NCBI RefSeq assembly: GCF_014673495.1
Contig: NZ_CP051006.1
Coordinates: 6,014,001 to 6,078,000, forward strand
From: Streptomyces griseofuscus
GTDB lineage: Bacteria; Actinomycetota; Actinomycetes; Streptomycetales; Streptomycetaceae
Direction of reading: 5' to 3'
DNA length: 64,000 nucleotides
Every line of letters starts with the position of its first letter. Positions within the stretch are counted from its first letter, which is position 1. A model generated the notes under the pieces. The model did no database searches, was not told the origin of the DNA, and was given only the letters and a program-made list of their open reading frames with translations. Both the position numbers and the translations under genes were made by a program. Shown in pieces: positions 26,247 to 33,858 of this stretch.

Positions 26247-27515
26247 TCAGTGCCCGTGGGCCGTCTGTGGGCCGTCCGGCGCCGGATCTGTGGCCGTGTA
26301 CAGACCGTCCACGGCGTTCCGGGCCCGTGCGTCGCTACTCGGCATGAGGTGCGTGTACACCCGCAGCGTGAACCCTGGATCGTTGTGCCCCAGGTAGTGG
26401 CTCAACGCCTTGATGTTCTCCCCGGCATTCAGCAGAACCGACGCGTAGAAGTGCCGCAGCGCGTGCATGCCGTGCTCGCGTGCAGCCTGGTGACGCTCAC
26501 CGGGCTTCGGCTCGGGGATGACCCCAGCCGCGACAAGAGCGGGCTTCCAGGCACGGTCGTTGAAGTCGGTACGCCGCACCGCGCCCGCGCCGTCGAGACG
26601 GGTGAACAGCAACTGGCGCGTTACCATGCGGCCGTCCTTCCGGAGCCACGGCAGAGTGATCGAGACCGGTGGGAACTCCTTCATATGGCGCTTGAGGATG
26701 TCAGCCACACGGTCAGGCAGTGGAACGTCACGAAGCTTGTCCCGCTTCGGCGGGCCGAAGACGAGACCGCCGGTCGTCACCTTCACCTGGTTCACGATGT
26801 GCAGCCAGCCGGACTCGAAGTCGATCTCATCGACGGGGAGTCCGAAGATCTCCCCTTGGCGCAGACCGCATCCCGCTCCGAGGTCGACCGCCGCACGGAA
26901 GCGCTCCGGAAGTGCTTCCCGGACTCCGAAGACACGCTCAGCCGTCCACGGCACCACGCGGCCGGTCCCTGGTGCGGGAGGACGCACGGACTGCGCGCGG
27001 CAGGGGTTCTTCGGCAAGTGGCCGTCGTCCACAGCCGCGTTGAGGATGGTCGACACATTGTTGTAGATCACGCGCCGGTACGACGTCGCGGGCAGTGCCC
27101 GCTCCAACTCGCTCAGCCAGTCCCGGATGTGCTCGGGCTTGAAGGAACCGAGGGGGCGCGTGCCAAGGTAGGGGATCGCGTGTCCTCGAACCGCGGAGGT
27201 GACCGTCTCGCGGGTCGTCAGGTCGGTGGTCTGGGTGCTCAGCCACTTCTCGGCGTACTGCCCGAACGTCACTCGGCCGGCAGCCGGGTCCACGTAGGTG
27301 CCGCTGGTCATGTCGGCTTCCGTCTTGCTGAGCCACTTCTCGGCGAGGCGCTTCTGTCCGTCGCGGAAGCTCTTGGACTTCTCGGTGCCGTCGGGGCCGA
27401 CGTAGCGGGCCCGGTAGCGCAGCCCGGTGCCGTGGCGGCCGGTCTTGACACGGACGGTCTTGCCGTCGGCGCCGGGCTCGGTCTTGTACCAGCGGTCTTG
27501 GATGTGACCTGCCAC
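26247..27515 (-). CDS. int: Tyrosine site-specific recombinase (AICE integrase)
   Basis: This 422-residue protein has an N-terminal arm-binding region (KVAGHIQDRWYKTE onward), an SAM-like core-binding domain (about 85-175: VTFGQYAEKWLSTQT) and a C-terminal catalytic domain. Visible catalytic residues are Arg in GCGLRQGEIFGL, His-x-x-Arg in MHALRHFYAS, His in HYLGHNDPG and the nucleophile Tyr in LRVYTHLM. The GTG at 27515 is the likely start (no ATG in frame nearby), with AAGGG upstream. It lies next to attL, as usual for AICEs, and should catalyse integration into and, with the excisionase, excision from glnA2. Confidence 0.93.
   Translation of the reverse strand: MAGHIQDRWYKTEPGADGKTVRVKTGRHGTGLRYRARYVGPDGTEKSKSFRDGQKRLAEKWLSKTEADMTSGTYVDPAAGRVTFGQYAEKWLSTQTTDLTTRETVTSAVRGHAIPYLGTRPLGSFKPEHIRDWLSELERALPATSYRRVIYNNVSTILNAAVDDGHLPKNPCRAQSVRPPAPGTGRVVPWTAERVFGVREALPERFRAAVDLGAGCGLRQGEIFGLPVDEIDFESGWLHIVNQVKVTTGGLVFGPPKRDKLRDVPLPDRVADILKRHMKEFPPVSITLPWLRKDGRMVTRQLLFTRLDGAGAVRRTDFNDRAWKPALVAAGVIPEPKPGERHQAAREHGMHALRHFYASVLLNAGENIKALSHYLGHNDPGFTLRVYTHLMPSSDARARNAVDGLYTATDPAPDGPQTAHGH
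26258..26276. repeat. Candidate integrase arm-type repeat, left
   Basis: GGGCCGTCTGTGGGCCGTC is 19 bp and identical to 44930-44948 in the same orientation. It has an internal GGCCGTC direct repeat. It lies 120 bp from the core, inside the 3' end of the integrase gene. Confidence 0.55.
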
Positions 27516-27603
27516 TTTGAGTGACGATCCCTTCTGGACGTGACAAGGGGAGGGCCACGGGTGTGACCCTCCCCTTAGCCGATGCTCGTGGTGGGCGGAC
27601 GTT

Positions 27604-27846
27604 TCAGGCAGCGTCCTGGTCTTCGCTCTTGCGCTGGGTGACGTAAGCCTGAACGTCGGCTGGGTCGTAGCGGACGTGCTTGCCGATGCGAAAACCAGGC
27701 GGACCGATGCGCTTCTTGCGCCACTGGTAGACCGTTTCCTTGGGCACTTCGAAGATCTCGGCGATGTCGTCGGGGGTGAGATAGCGGTCCGGGAGTCCGC
27801 CACGGAGGAGGGCCCGGGGGTCCGGCCGATTGAGTGCGGTATCGAT
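27604..27846 (-). CDS. xis: Excisionase (HTH_17/BldC-like) with probable ATC start
   Basis: This 80-residue protein has the excisionase-type wHTH: DRYLTPDDIAEIFEVPKETV, YQWRKKRIGPPGFRIGKHVR, then YDPADVQAYV. It lies directly upstream of int, the standard AICE arrangement. The frame has no ATG, GTG or TTG between the upstream stop and the HTH. A perfect GGAGG (27853-27857) sits 6 nt before an in-frame ATC (27846-27844), which is the best initiation site. The only conventional start in the region belongs to a different frame. A point mutation of the start codon is an alternative. Confidence 0.8.
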   Translation of the reverse strand: MDTALNRPDPRALLRGGLPDRYLTPDDIAEIFEVPKETVYQWRKKRIGPPGFRIGKHVRYDPADVQAYVTQRKSEDQDAA

Positions 27847-27901
27847 GAGTCGCCTCCGTACGGCACATGTCGGGGGCAGCGTCTGTCCGAGGTGGGGATT
27901 T

Positions 27902-28112
27902 CTGCGTCATCTCCGTCATCTGCGTCATTCAGGCTTCTGACCTGCTGGTTTCGGGTGACGCAGAGCGTTGGGGGTGCGTCATCGGTGACGCAGGCTGTCC
28001 GTCATCGGTGACGCAGGTGACGCGGGGTGACGCAGAGATGGGCCGTCTGCGTCACCCCTTTCTGCGCAGGTCACCCGCCGTTTTCGAGGCTCGGGTGACG
28101 CAGGTGACGCAG
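27902..28112. repeat. Iteron-like cluster of TGACGCAG, candidate origin or Rep/Xis control region
   Basis: The octamer TGACGCAG occurs perfectly at 27956, 27986, 28009, 28028, 28096 and 28105, and inverted at 27902, 27920 and 28047. One-mismatch copies lie at 27911, 27974 and 28018. So there are 9 perfect and 3 near copies in 211 bp, between xis and the replication operon's 3' end. An AT-rich run follows near 28118-28136. An origin of replication or a dense regulator-binding array fits best. Confidence 0.65.
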
Positions 28113-28226
28113 CGCTTCCTACTTAGGAAAAAAGAGGCGGGTGTGTGGTGGTTGCAGTGCGCCTCAGGGCGTGAAGAAGGAGCCGCTTCGCGGCGCGTCC
28201 ATCGCAGGGCGGCGTTGCCGCCGAAC

Positions 28227-28265
28227 AGCAAGAGGAGCACCCCGGGCGCCGGTGCTCCTCTTGCT
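28227..28265. terminator. Terminator of MTase-replication operon
   Basis: Perfect 15-bp arms AGCAAGAGGAGCACC (28227-28241) and its complement (28251-28265) flank a 9-nt loop, about 22 bp after the ATPase gene stop. Confidence 0.85.
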
Positions 28266-28287
28266 TGTACGGCCGGTGCCGACGCCG

Positions 28288-29760
28288 TCAGAACGCCTGT
28301 TGCTCGTGCGGCGTCTGCGCGGCGAGGCGGGTCATTTCGAGGTAGCGGCCGTCTTTGGTGCGCCCGGAGTCGATGAGGACGCCGCGGGCGGCCAGGGTGG
28401 GCTGGAGGCGCTTGAGGCGGTCGGAGAGGACTTTGCCGGTGGTGGGCCAGCCCTTGGGCAGGGGGCGGAAGTCCTCGCCGGTGTAGAGGCGGGTGAGGCA
28501 GTGCAGCCACTCGGTTGAGGTCATCCGCGGCGCTGCGCCCGGTTCGATGTCCGCGGCGTGCCTCAGGACGGTCTGCGCGAGGAGGTCGCCTTCGATCACG
28601 TCGTCGTTGAGATCGTCCAGGCTGGCCCGGTAGGCGGTGAGCGCTCCGAGGCCGGTTGCCGCGTCGAGTTGCGCGCACAGGTGCGCGAAGTCCGCCATGC
28701 GCAGGTCGGTGGGGGTCTCCGCCTCCACTGCGCGGACCTTGACCGTGAGGTCCAGGAGCGAGCCGAGGACGACGGGCAGCACCTCCGCGTACTCCGCCCA
28801 CAGTTCCGCCTCGGTGCGCCGGACCTTCGGCCGCTCCAGGCGCAGAGGCAGGAGCCGCTCCGCAAGGTCGGGACGGATGACTCCCACGTCGATACCGGTC
28901 AGGAGCAGGGGGCGGCGGTAGCGGGCGCGGAAGACGTCTCCGTCGGTGAAGAGGGCGCGTTTGACGTTCTCGGCGCCGGTGACGATGCAGCACATGGCGT
29001 CGGAGAGTTCCGGGGTCATGTGGGAGAGGTTGTCCAGGGCGGTGACCCATCCTGCCGCCACTGCTGTGATCAGGTTCTCTTCGTCCTTCGGGGCGCGGCG
29101 CAGGTCGCCGCTCATGCCCTCGATGACCCGGACGAGCATCCGTCCGCCGGTGGACTTGCCGGCGCCCTGCGGGCCGGTGAGGAACGGGGCGGGGACGGGC
29201 ACGGACGGGCCGAGGCAGCCGATCAGCCAGGCGATGGCCAGGCACTCGGTCTCCGCGGTGGCGAAGTTGCACAGCCGCAGCAGCAGGTCGATGCCCTTGC
29301 CGTCGGTGTCCTTGGTGGGCAGGGGGAGTTCGCCGGTGAGCTGGGTGCGCCGCCAGCACACCTCACGCGGGTCGGGGACGGCGATGTCCCACCCGGTGGG
29401 GTGGATACGGACGGACTGGCCGTCGCTGCGGCCCAGGTCCAGCCAGGTCGCGCCGTCGAACCCGGGCGCCACGCGGATGTGGACGGCCTGTACGTCCTCG
29501 GTCATCGCGAGTGCTTCGATCAAGTCCAACGCTTCCTTGAGCGCGGTGCCGTTGAACACGCCGATCCCGTCCTTGAACAGGCCGACCATGAGTTCCTGCC
29601 GGTGGCTTCCCGACGTGCCCTGCGAGCGGATCGGGCGGGCCACAGGGTGCCCGTTCTTCTGCGCGTACACGGTGCCGTCGGCGGTGCGGAAGTACCGGAA
29701 GTGCGATTGCGCGTAGTCGGTGATGACCTCGCGGGCCGGGTTCTTGTCGTCCTCGGACAC
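28288..29760 (-). CDS. AICE replication-associated ATPase (helicase/primase C-terminal-like)
   Basis: This 490-residue protein has a P-loop near residues 185-200 (FLTGPQGAGKSTGGRML) and a Walker B-like VTALDNLSHM, with LLLTGIDVG further on. The layout resembles the superfamily 3/primase-associated ATPases found next to prim-pol genes in AICEs. The N-terminal 160 residues (EVITDYAQSHFRYF) are unassigned, and the C-terminus looks like a wHTH. The GTG at 29760 starts 2 nt after the prim-pol stop, so the pair is cotranscribed and probably acts as a primase-helicase for element replication. Confidence 0.8.
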   Translation of the reverse strand: MSEDDKNPAREVITDYAQSHFRYFRTADGTVYAQKNGHPVARPIRSQGTSGSHRQELMVGLFKDGIGVFNGTALKEALDLIEALAMTEDVQAVHIRVAPGFDGATWLDLGRSDGQSVRIHPTGWDIAVPDPREVCWRRTQLTGELPLPTKDTDGKGIDLLLRLCNFATAETECLAIAWLIGCLGPSVPVPAPFLTGPQGAGKSTGGRMLVRVIEGMSGDLRRAPKDEENLITAVAAGWVTALDNLSHMTPELSDAMCCIVTGAENVKRALFTDGDVFRARYRRPLLLTGIDVGVIRPDLAERLLPLRLERPKVRRTEAELWAEYAEVLPVVLGSLLDLTVKVRAVEAETPTDLRMADFAHLCAQLDAATGLGALTAYRASLDDLNDDVIEGDLLAQTVLRHAADIEPGAAPRMTSTEWLHCLTRLYTGEDFRPLPKGWPTTGKVLSDRLKRLQPTLAARGVLIDSGRTKDGRYLEMTRLAAQTPHEQQAF

Positions 29761-29762
29761 GG

Positions 29763-30602
29763 CTACATCCCCAGTGCGGTGCGGGCGTTGGTCCACGCGT
29801 CGGTGCAGTGCCGCGGGGACTCGCCCTTGGCCTGCGCCGCGGTGAACAACCGCTGCACGTGGGTGTCGGTGAGGCAGCCGCACCGGCCATGCGTCGACAG
29901 CACCGCGAGGAACGTCCCGTACACGGTCGCGTGCACCCCGCCGGTGGCGGCGGTGATGCGCTGTTCGGCCATGGCGATCCCGCGTTCCAGGAAGGCGGGC
30001 GTGCGGTGACGGCACTCCCCGCCCCCGGTCGGCGCCGGCGCGGTGATGGTGCGCGCCGTCGCCCGGACTGTGCCGGGTTCCTTCACGATCAGCGCGCGCA
30101 CGACGTCCGGCAGCTCCGTCACGGGGCCGGTGCCGGGGCGGAGCCACCGGGCGTAGGCCATCAGGGACTTGATGTCGACGCCGGGCCGGACGCCGTTGGC
30201 GGACGCCATCGTGCCCCGGTAGATCCAGTGTTCTCCGCGCGTGGTCGCCACGGTCCGCGTCGCGGGCAGGGCCTCTCGTGCCCACGCGATGGCGGCCAGG
30301 TTGTCGAGGTCCACGACGCTGAGGCCGGCGCCGCCGGGGTGGTAGGCCACGGCCGCCGCGTGCCGCCACGCCGACGCCCACGCGGGCGACGCGATGACGT
30401 CGTGGTCGGTGGTGGCGGCGGCCCAGCCGTGGCAGGGGGTCGGGCAGGCGCAGGGGCCGGGGGTCTTCATGTTCGGCCGACCGCCGCAGGCGTTGAGGGT
30501 GCATGCCGGGCAGTTCCCGTACGGGAGCTTGCCCGCCCGCAGGGGCAGTACCGGGACACCGGCCGCCGCGAGGTGGAGCGCGGTGTGCAGGTGGGTGGTC
30601 AT
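29763..30602 (-). CDS. Bifunctional DNA primase/polymerase (prim-pol), AICE Rep
   Basis: This 279-residue protein is of the AEP prim-pol type used by many AICEs (RepAM/RepPP-like). It begins LHLAAAGVPVLPLRAGKLPY. A cysteine-rich insert (CPACTLNACGG and CACPTPCHGW, about 31-60) may bind zinc. The catalytic strand is LSVVDLDN near 93-100, with TTRGEHWIYRG and GVDIKSL following. It should prime and start copying of the excised element. The ATG overlaps the upstream MTase stop by 4 bp (30599-30602). Confidence 0.85.
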   Translation of the reverse strand: MTTHLHTALHLAAAGVPVLPLRAGKLPYGNCPACTLNACGGRPNMKTPGPCACPTPCHGWAAATTDHDVIASPAWASAWRHAAAVAYHPGGAGLSVVDLDNLAAIAWAREALPATRTVATTRGEHWIYRGTMASANGVRPGVDIKSLMAYARWLRPGTGPVTELPDVVRALIVKEPGTVRATARTITAPAPTGGGECRHRTPAFLERGIAMAEQRITAATGGVHATVYGTFLAVLSTHGRCGCLTDTHVQRLFTAAQAKGESPRHCTDAWTNARTALGM

Positions 30603-31249
30603 GCGGCGTTCCTCTCTTCGAGGGTGAGGAACTGGGTGGCGATCCAGTGGGTGTAGGCGGGGGGTACGGCTTTGCGGGCTTCGAGGTTGGTCATCCAGGT
30701 GCAGCCCATGGCGTCGGCGTAGGCGCGCTCGCCCTTGTGCTCGAACGCGAGCAGCCCCTTGTGGTGCCAGCATGGCGGGACCAGGTCCCCGCCCCCGCCC
30801 CACGACGTCTCGAACCCGCGATGGCGGCGGACCCTGAGCCCGAACTGGGTCCCGCACAGCAGGTAGTCCGGCCGCAGCAGACCCGCGATCGCGGTCTCGG
30901 GCACGTTCTCCATCACCCACGGCCGCCCCGTCGCCTGCATCACCTCCCTGCCGGGGCCGATCAGGTCGGGGTGGTCGTCGGGGTTGCCGCGCCAGCGGGT
31001 GACGGTGGCGTAGCGCTCGCACGGCCACGAACCGTGGACCAGGTCGAAGGTGTGGCCGTACCGGGCGCAGTACTCCAGGCCGTCGGCCTGGACGAAGGTG
31101 AAGGGGTAGTTCGGCTGGGGGTTGATGTCGACGCCGGTGACGTCGAACCCGGCGAGGTAGTAGCCCATGGACAGGCCGCCGGCACCGCAGCACAGGTCCA
31201 GCACCCGCATGCCGTTCGGCCGCCGCAGCGGCAGCACGCTCGCGCTCAT
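30599..31249 (-). CDS. Small DNA (cytosine-5) methyltransferase-like protein A
   Basis: This 216-residue protein has C5-MTase motif I (LDLCCGAGGLSMGYYLAGFD, about 16-35), motif IV-like GSWPCERYA with the Pro-Cys pair, motif VI WVMENVPE and motif VIII-like RVRRHRG. It ends near a motif X-like PPAYTHWIATQF. It is shorter than restriction-modification C5 enzymes and has little room for a target-recognition domain, as in phage-encoded forms. The central Cys is in PCE rather than PCQ. It is paralogous to the gene upstream and coupled to it and to prim-pol by ATGA overlaps. Confidence 0.8.
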   Translation of the reverse strand: MSASVLPLRRPNGMRVLDLCCGAGGLSMGYYLAGFDVTGVDINPQPNYPFTFVQADGLEYCARYGHTFDLVHGSWPCERYATVTRWRGNPDDHPDLIGPGREVMQATGRPWVMENVPETAIAGLLRPDYLLCGTQFGLRVRRHRGFETSWGGGGDLVPPCWHHKGLLAFEHKGERAYADAMGCTWMTNLEARKAVPPAYTHWIATQFLTLEERNAA

Positions 31250-31941
31250 GCGGCCACCCCCAGACCGGCCGCGGCCAGATAGGCGAGTGCGTGGTGGCCG
31301 ATGTGCTCGGTGTAGGTCGGGGGGATGCACTCGCGGATGCCGTCGCGGTTCATCCACGGCACCCCCAGAACCCGCCGGGCCAGGCCGACGCCGGAGAAGT
31401 TCCCGACGAACTGCCCGTAGTGGCCGGGCGGGACGGGACGCCCCATCTTGGCCTGCGGCACCAGGTGCGCCGGGTGGCCGGGCTGGGTGAGGGTGAAGCC
31501 TCCGCCGGGCTCGAAGTAGCGGTGGCGGTAGTTGGCCAGGCGGAACATCTGCCCGCACAGCATCACCGGCCCCCGCAGCTTCGGGACGGCGCCGCCCACG
31601 TTCTCCATCACCCACGGCCGTCCGGTGGTCTCCAGGGCGGTGCGGGTGGGGGCGATCAGGTCGGGGTGCTCGCGGCCCTGGATGCGCTGGCATGCGGTGT
31701 CGTGCTGGCACGGGGGCGAGGCGTGGATGAAGTCGAACTCCGCCCCGTGCTCCAGCACGAACGCGATCGCGTCGGCCTGGACGAACCGGTACGGGTAGCG
31801 GGGCTGGGGGGCGATGTCGACGCCGGTGACGTCGAACCCGGCGTCGGAGTAGCCCTTGGCGGCGCCGCCCTGGCAGCAGTACAGGTCCAGCAGTCGCGGA
31901 CGCTGCCCGCGTACTCGCCGGATGACGGTCGGATGGGTCAT
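31246..31941 (-). CDS. Small DNA (cytosine-5) methyltransferase-like protein B
   Basis: This 231-residue protein has motif I LDLYCCQGGAAKGYSDAGFD, motif IV FIHASPPCQHDTACQR with the canonical PCQ, motif VI WVMENVGG and motif VIII-like NYRHRYFE, and ends IPPTYTEHIGHHAL. It shares GFDVTGVDI, TGRPWVMENV and the PP-x-YT block with protein A, so the two arose by duplication. The ATG at 31941 has GGAGG 8 nt upstream. It is the first gene of an operon that runs through protein A, prim-pol and the ATPase. It probably methylates element DNA. Confidence 0.85.
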   Translation of the reverse strand: MTHPTVIRRVRGQRPRLLDLYCCQGGAAKGYSDAGFDVTGVDIAPQPRYPYRFVQADAIAFVLEHGAEFDFIHASPPCQHDTACQRIQGREHPDLIAPTRTALETTGRPWVMENVGGAVPKLRGPVMLCGQMFRLANYRHRYFEPGGGFTLTQPGHPAHLVPQAKMGRPVPPGHYGQFVGNFSGVGLARRVLGVPWMNRDGIRECIPPTYTEHIGHHALAYLAAAGLGVAA

Positions 31942-32121
31942 GCTGGAGACCTCCACTGTTCAGTTGGATGGGTGGAACGAGGGCGGCCCTGGACTTTGGC
32001 GAGACGGGGGCCGCCCTTCGTATGTGGTGCCACTGGCTGCCCCGCGGGGGCTGTCAGTGGCAGGGGTTAGGTTGGCCGGGCGTGCTGTCTGGCACGTGAG
32101 GACCGGCTAGCGGGGGTGTTG

Positions 32122-33057
32122 ATGTCGACGGTGTGGTTCGTGCTGGCTGTGGGCGGAGAGCGTCAGCACGGCGGGAACGACGGGTACGACGACGACCCGT
32201 CCCGCCACTACAGCTGGGACGACACCGTTCCCCAGCACGGGAACATCGCCGCGGGCGACGTCATCGCGCTGTGGGACAAGAAGACACTGCTGGGCATGTC
32301 GGTCATCGAGAAGATCGACGTGGGCAGCATGGTGAAGAAGGTCTACTTCCACGAGGCGTGCGGCAAGGCGGATTTCAAGAGCCTGAAGACCGGTGACCTG
32401 CGCTGGTGGTGCAACAAGTGCGAGGTCCGATTCGGCGAACGCCGCAGCCGCGACAGGTTCACCAGGACCTACCGGTCGCACCACAGCCGGGGATGGCAGG
32501 ACATGGCCGGCCGCCTCACCGGCCAGCAGATCCGCGGCCTGTGTGACAAGCCGCGCTCACAGCACAGCATGCGGCCCGCCCGCTGGGAGAAGGTCCGTGC
32601 AGCCCTCGAAGAGGCTGGAGCCACCATGCCGGCCGCGGTCACGGACAAGGCGAGGGCAGTCATCCGCGGAGGACGCCGCCCGGCCACCGTCCAAGTCCGT
32701 GACGGGCAGGGCCCGTTCCGCAAGCGACTGCTGGAGGACTACGGCGAGGTGTGTGCGTTCAGCGGCCCGACACCGGCCGCCGCCCTGGAAGCAGCACACC
32801 TCTACAGCTTCGCCGACGACAGCGAGCACCACGATTACGGCGGCTTCCTGCTGCGCCGTGACCTCCACCGGCTCTTCGACCTCGGCCACATCGCCGTCAA
32901 TCCCGAGACCGGGAGGCTGGACGTCGGCAAGACTGTGAGGGACTACCCCCTCTACGGCGACCTCGACGGCCGCGAGCTGACCGTGGAGCTGCGGACCGAA
33001 CAGCGCGTATGGCTCGGAGCCCACTGGGACAAGCACCGCGCCATCGAGGAGAACTGA
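32122..33057 (+). CDS. HNH endonuclease with EVE/PUA-like N-terminal domain, restriction-type
   Basis: This 311-residue protein begins with a domain (1-75: STVWFVLAVGGE, HYSWDDTVP, GDVIALWDKK, LGMSVIEKI) that resembles PUA/EVE-type modified-base readers. Next is a possible zinc site (HEACGK then WWCNKC, about 79-100). The C-terminal HNH domain (about 205-265) shows LLEDYGEVCAFSG, AAHLYSF, NYGG-like DYGGFLLRRDLHRLFDLGHI with the catalytic His residues. The architecture suggests a modification-dependent or type II restriction enzyme. It is divergent from the two MTase genes. GGGGG lies 5 nt before the ATG at 32122. Confidence 0.75.
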   Translation: MSTVWFVLAVGGERQHGGNDGYDDDPSRHYSWDDTVPQHGNIAAGDVIALWDKKTLLGMSVIEKIDVGSMVKKVYFHEACGKADFKSLKTGDLRWWCNKCEVRFGERRSRDRFTRTYRSHHSRGWQDMAGRLTGQQIRGLCDKPRSQHSMRPARWEKVRAALEEAGATMPAAVTDKARAVIRGGRRPATVQVRDGQGPFRKRLLEDYGEVCAFSGPTPAAALEAAHLYSFADDSEHHDYGGFLLRRDLHRLFDLGHIAVNPETGRLDVGKTVRDYPLYGDLDGRELTVELRTEQRVWLGAHWDKHRAIEEN

Positions 33058-33181
33058 CCGGCGGAAGTGTCAGAGGGCCTGTGAGCTGCGGTTTCACAAG
33101 CTCTCAATCTTCACTCACTTACTCACTCACACGAGCTGGGCCGGGTGCCCGTGATGAGGCCGCCATGCGGGTGTTCTTGTC

Positions 33182-33685
33182 TCACTGGTAGTCGTGGTGA
33201 CTGCGGACGATCAGGCCCCGGGTGTGGGTGATGGTCTGTTCCTGGCGGACCGGGCCCGCGTAGTGGTTGTGGGTCTCGGTGTGCGCGGCCTTGGCCGAAC
33301 GCGCGGCGGACCCGATGGCGGTGGCGACGGCGGCCAGGGCGGCGATGGGCAACGTAATGAAGAGCACGGAGGCGAGGGTGACGGCGGCGAATCCCTGGCA
33401 GGCGAGCCAGATGCCGCAGCCGACTCCGACGCAGGTGGCGCCGACGCCGATCCCGGCCACCGCCGTCCCGGCGGCCCACGCGGGCACGATCCGCCGGTCC
33501 GGCTGGGCGATCGGGGGTGCGCTGCCGTACGCGGGCAGTGGGGTGGTGTCCCGGTAGGCGGTGGGCGTCTCGGGGAGGGGGCGGTAGGCGTCGGCGATGA
33601 TCCGGCGGGCTTCCGCGTCGGCTTCGGTGTCGGTCAGGTGGGGGTCGGCGCGGATGGGTTCGGGGGCGTGCTCGGGGTGGGGCAT
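33182..33685 (-). CDS. Putative membrane protein of the transfer region
   Basis: This 167-residue protein has a charged, Pro-rich N-terminus (EHAPEPIRADPHLTDTEADAE) shown here in part only as acidic, two adjacent hydrophobic stretches (about 75-98 and 99-122, GVGCGIWLACQGFAAVTLA) and a polar tail with HTETHNHYAGPV. No family recognised. It is the last gene in the direction of the transfer genes, about 64 bp beyond the repeat cluster, with GGAGC before the ATG at 33685. A role in mating or spreading is inferred from position. Confidence 0.55.
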   Translation of the reverse strand: MPHPEHAPEPIRADPHLTDTEADAEARRIIADAYRPLPETPTAYRDTTPLPAYGSAPPIAQPDRRIVPAWAAGTAVAGIGVGATCVGVGCGIWLACQGFAAVTLASVLFITLPIAALAAVATAIGSAARSAKAAHTETHNHYAGPVRQEQTITHTRGLIVRSHHDYQ

Positions 33686-33748
33686 GGTGTGCTCCTGAGG
33701 GTGGGGCGCGGGCCCGCGCCGGCGCGTGCGTGGGCGGGCCCGCGTGCG

Positions 33749-33858
33749 GGTGTCAGGCAGGTGTCAGGAGTGTCAGACGTGGGGCGTCACGCGGTTCTGA
33801 CACCGGGTTTGCCTAGGGGTTTGGGTGTCAGGGGTGCGTGACGGTGTCAGGTGTCAGG
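33749..33858. repeat. GGTGTCAG repeat cluster at traB 3' end, candidate clt locus
   Basis: The octamer GGTGTCAG occurs at 33749, 33760, 33824, 33843 and 33850, with a one-mismatch copy at 33769 and an inverted copy at 33797-33804. The last copy contains the traB stop codon (33854-33856). Known Streptomyces TraB proteins bind 8-bp direct repeats (TRS) in the clt locus, which often lies near traB. Position and repeat length fit that role. Confidence 0.65.

Noticed and set aside
26000..26300. tRNA gene as integration target
   Set aside because: No tRNA-like cloverleaf is visible; the duplicated sequence is the glnA2 coding end.
27575..27928. 117-residue minus-strand gene starting MTQMTEMTQK
   Set aside because: It overlaps the excisionase in another frame, lacks a domain, and its start simply reads the TGACGCAG repeats.
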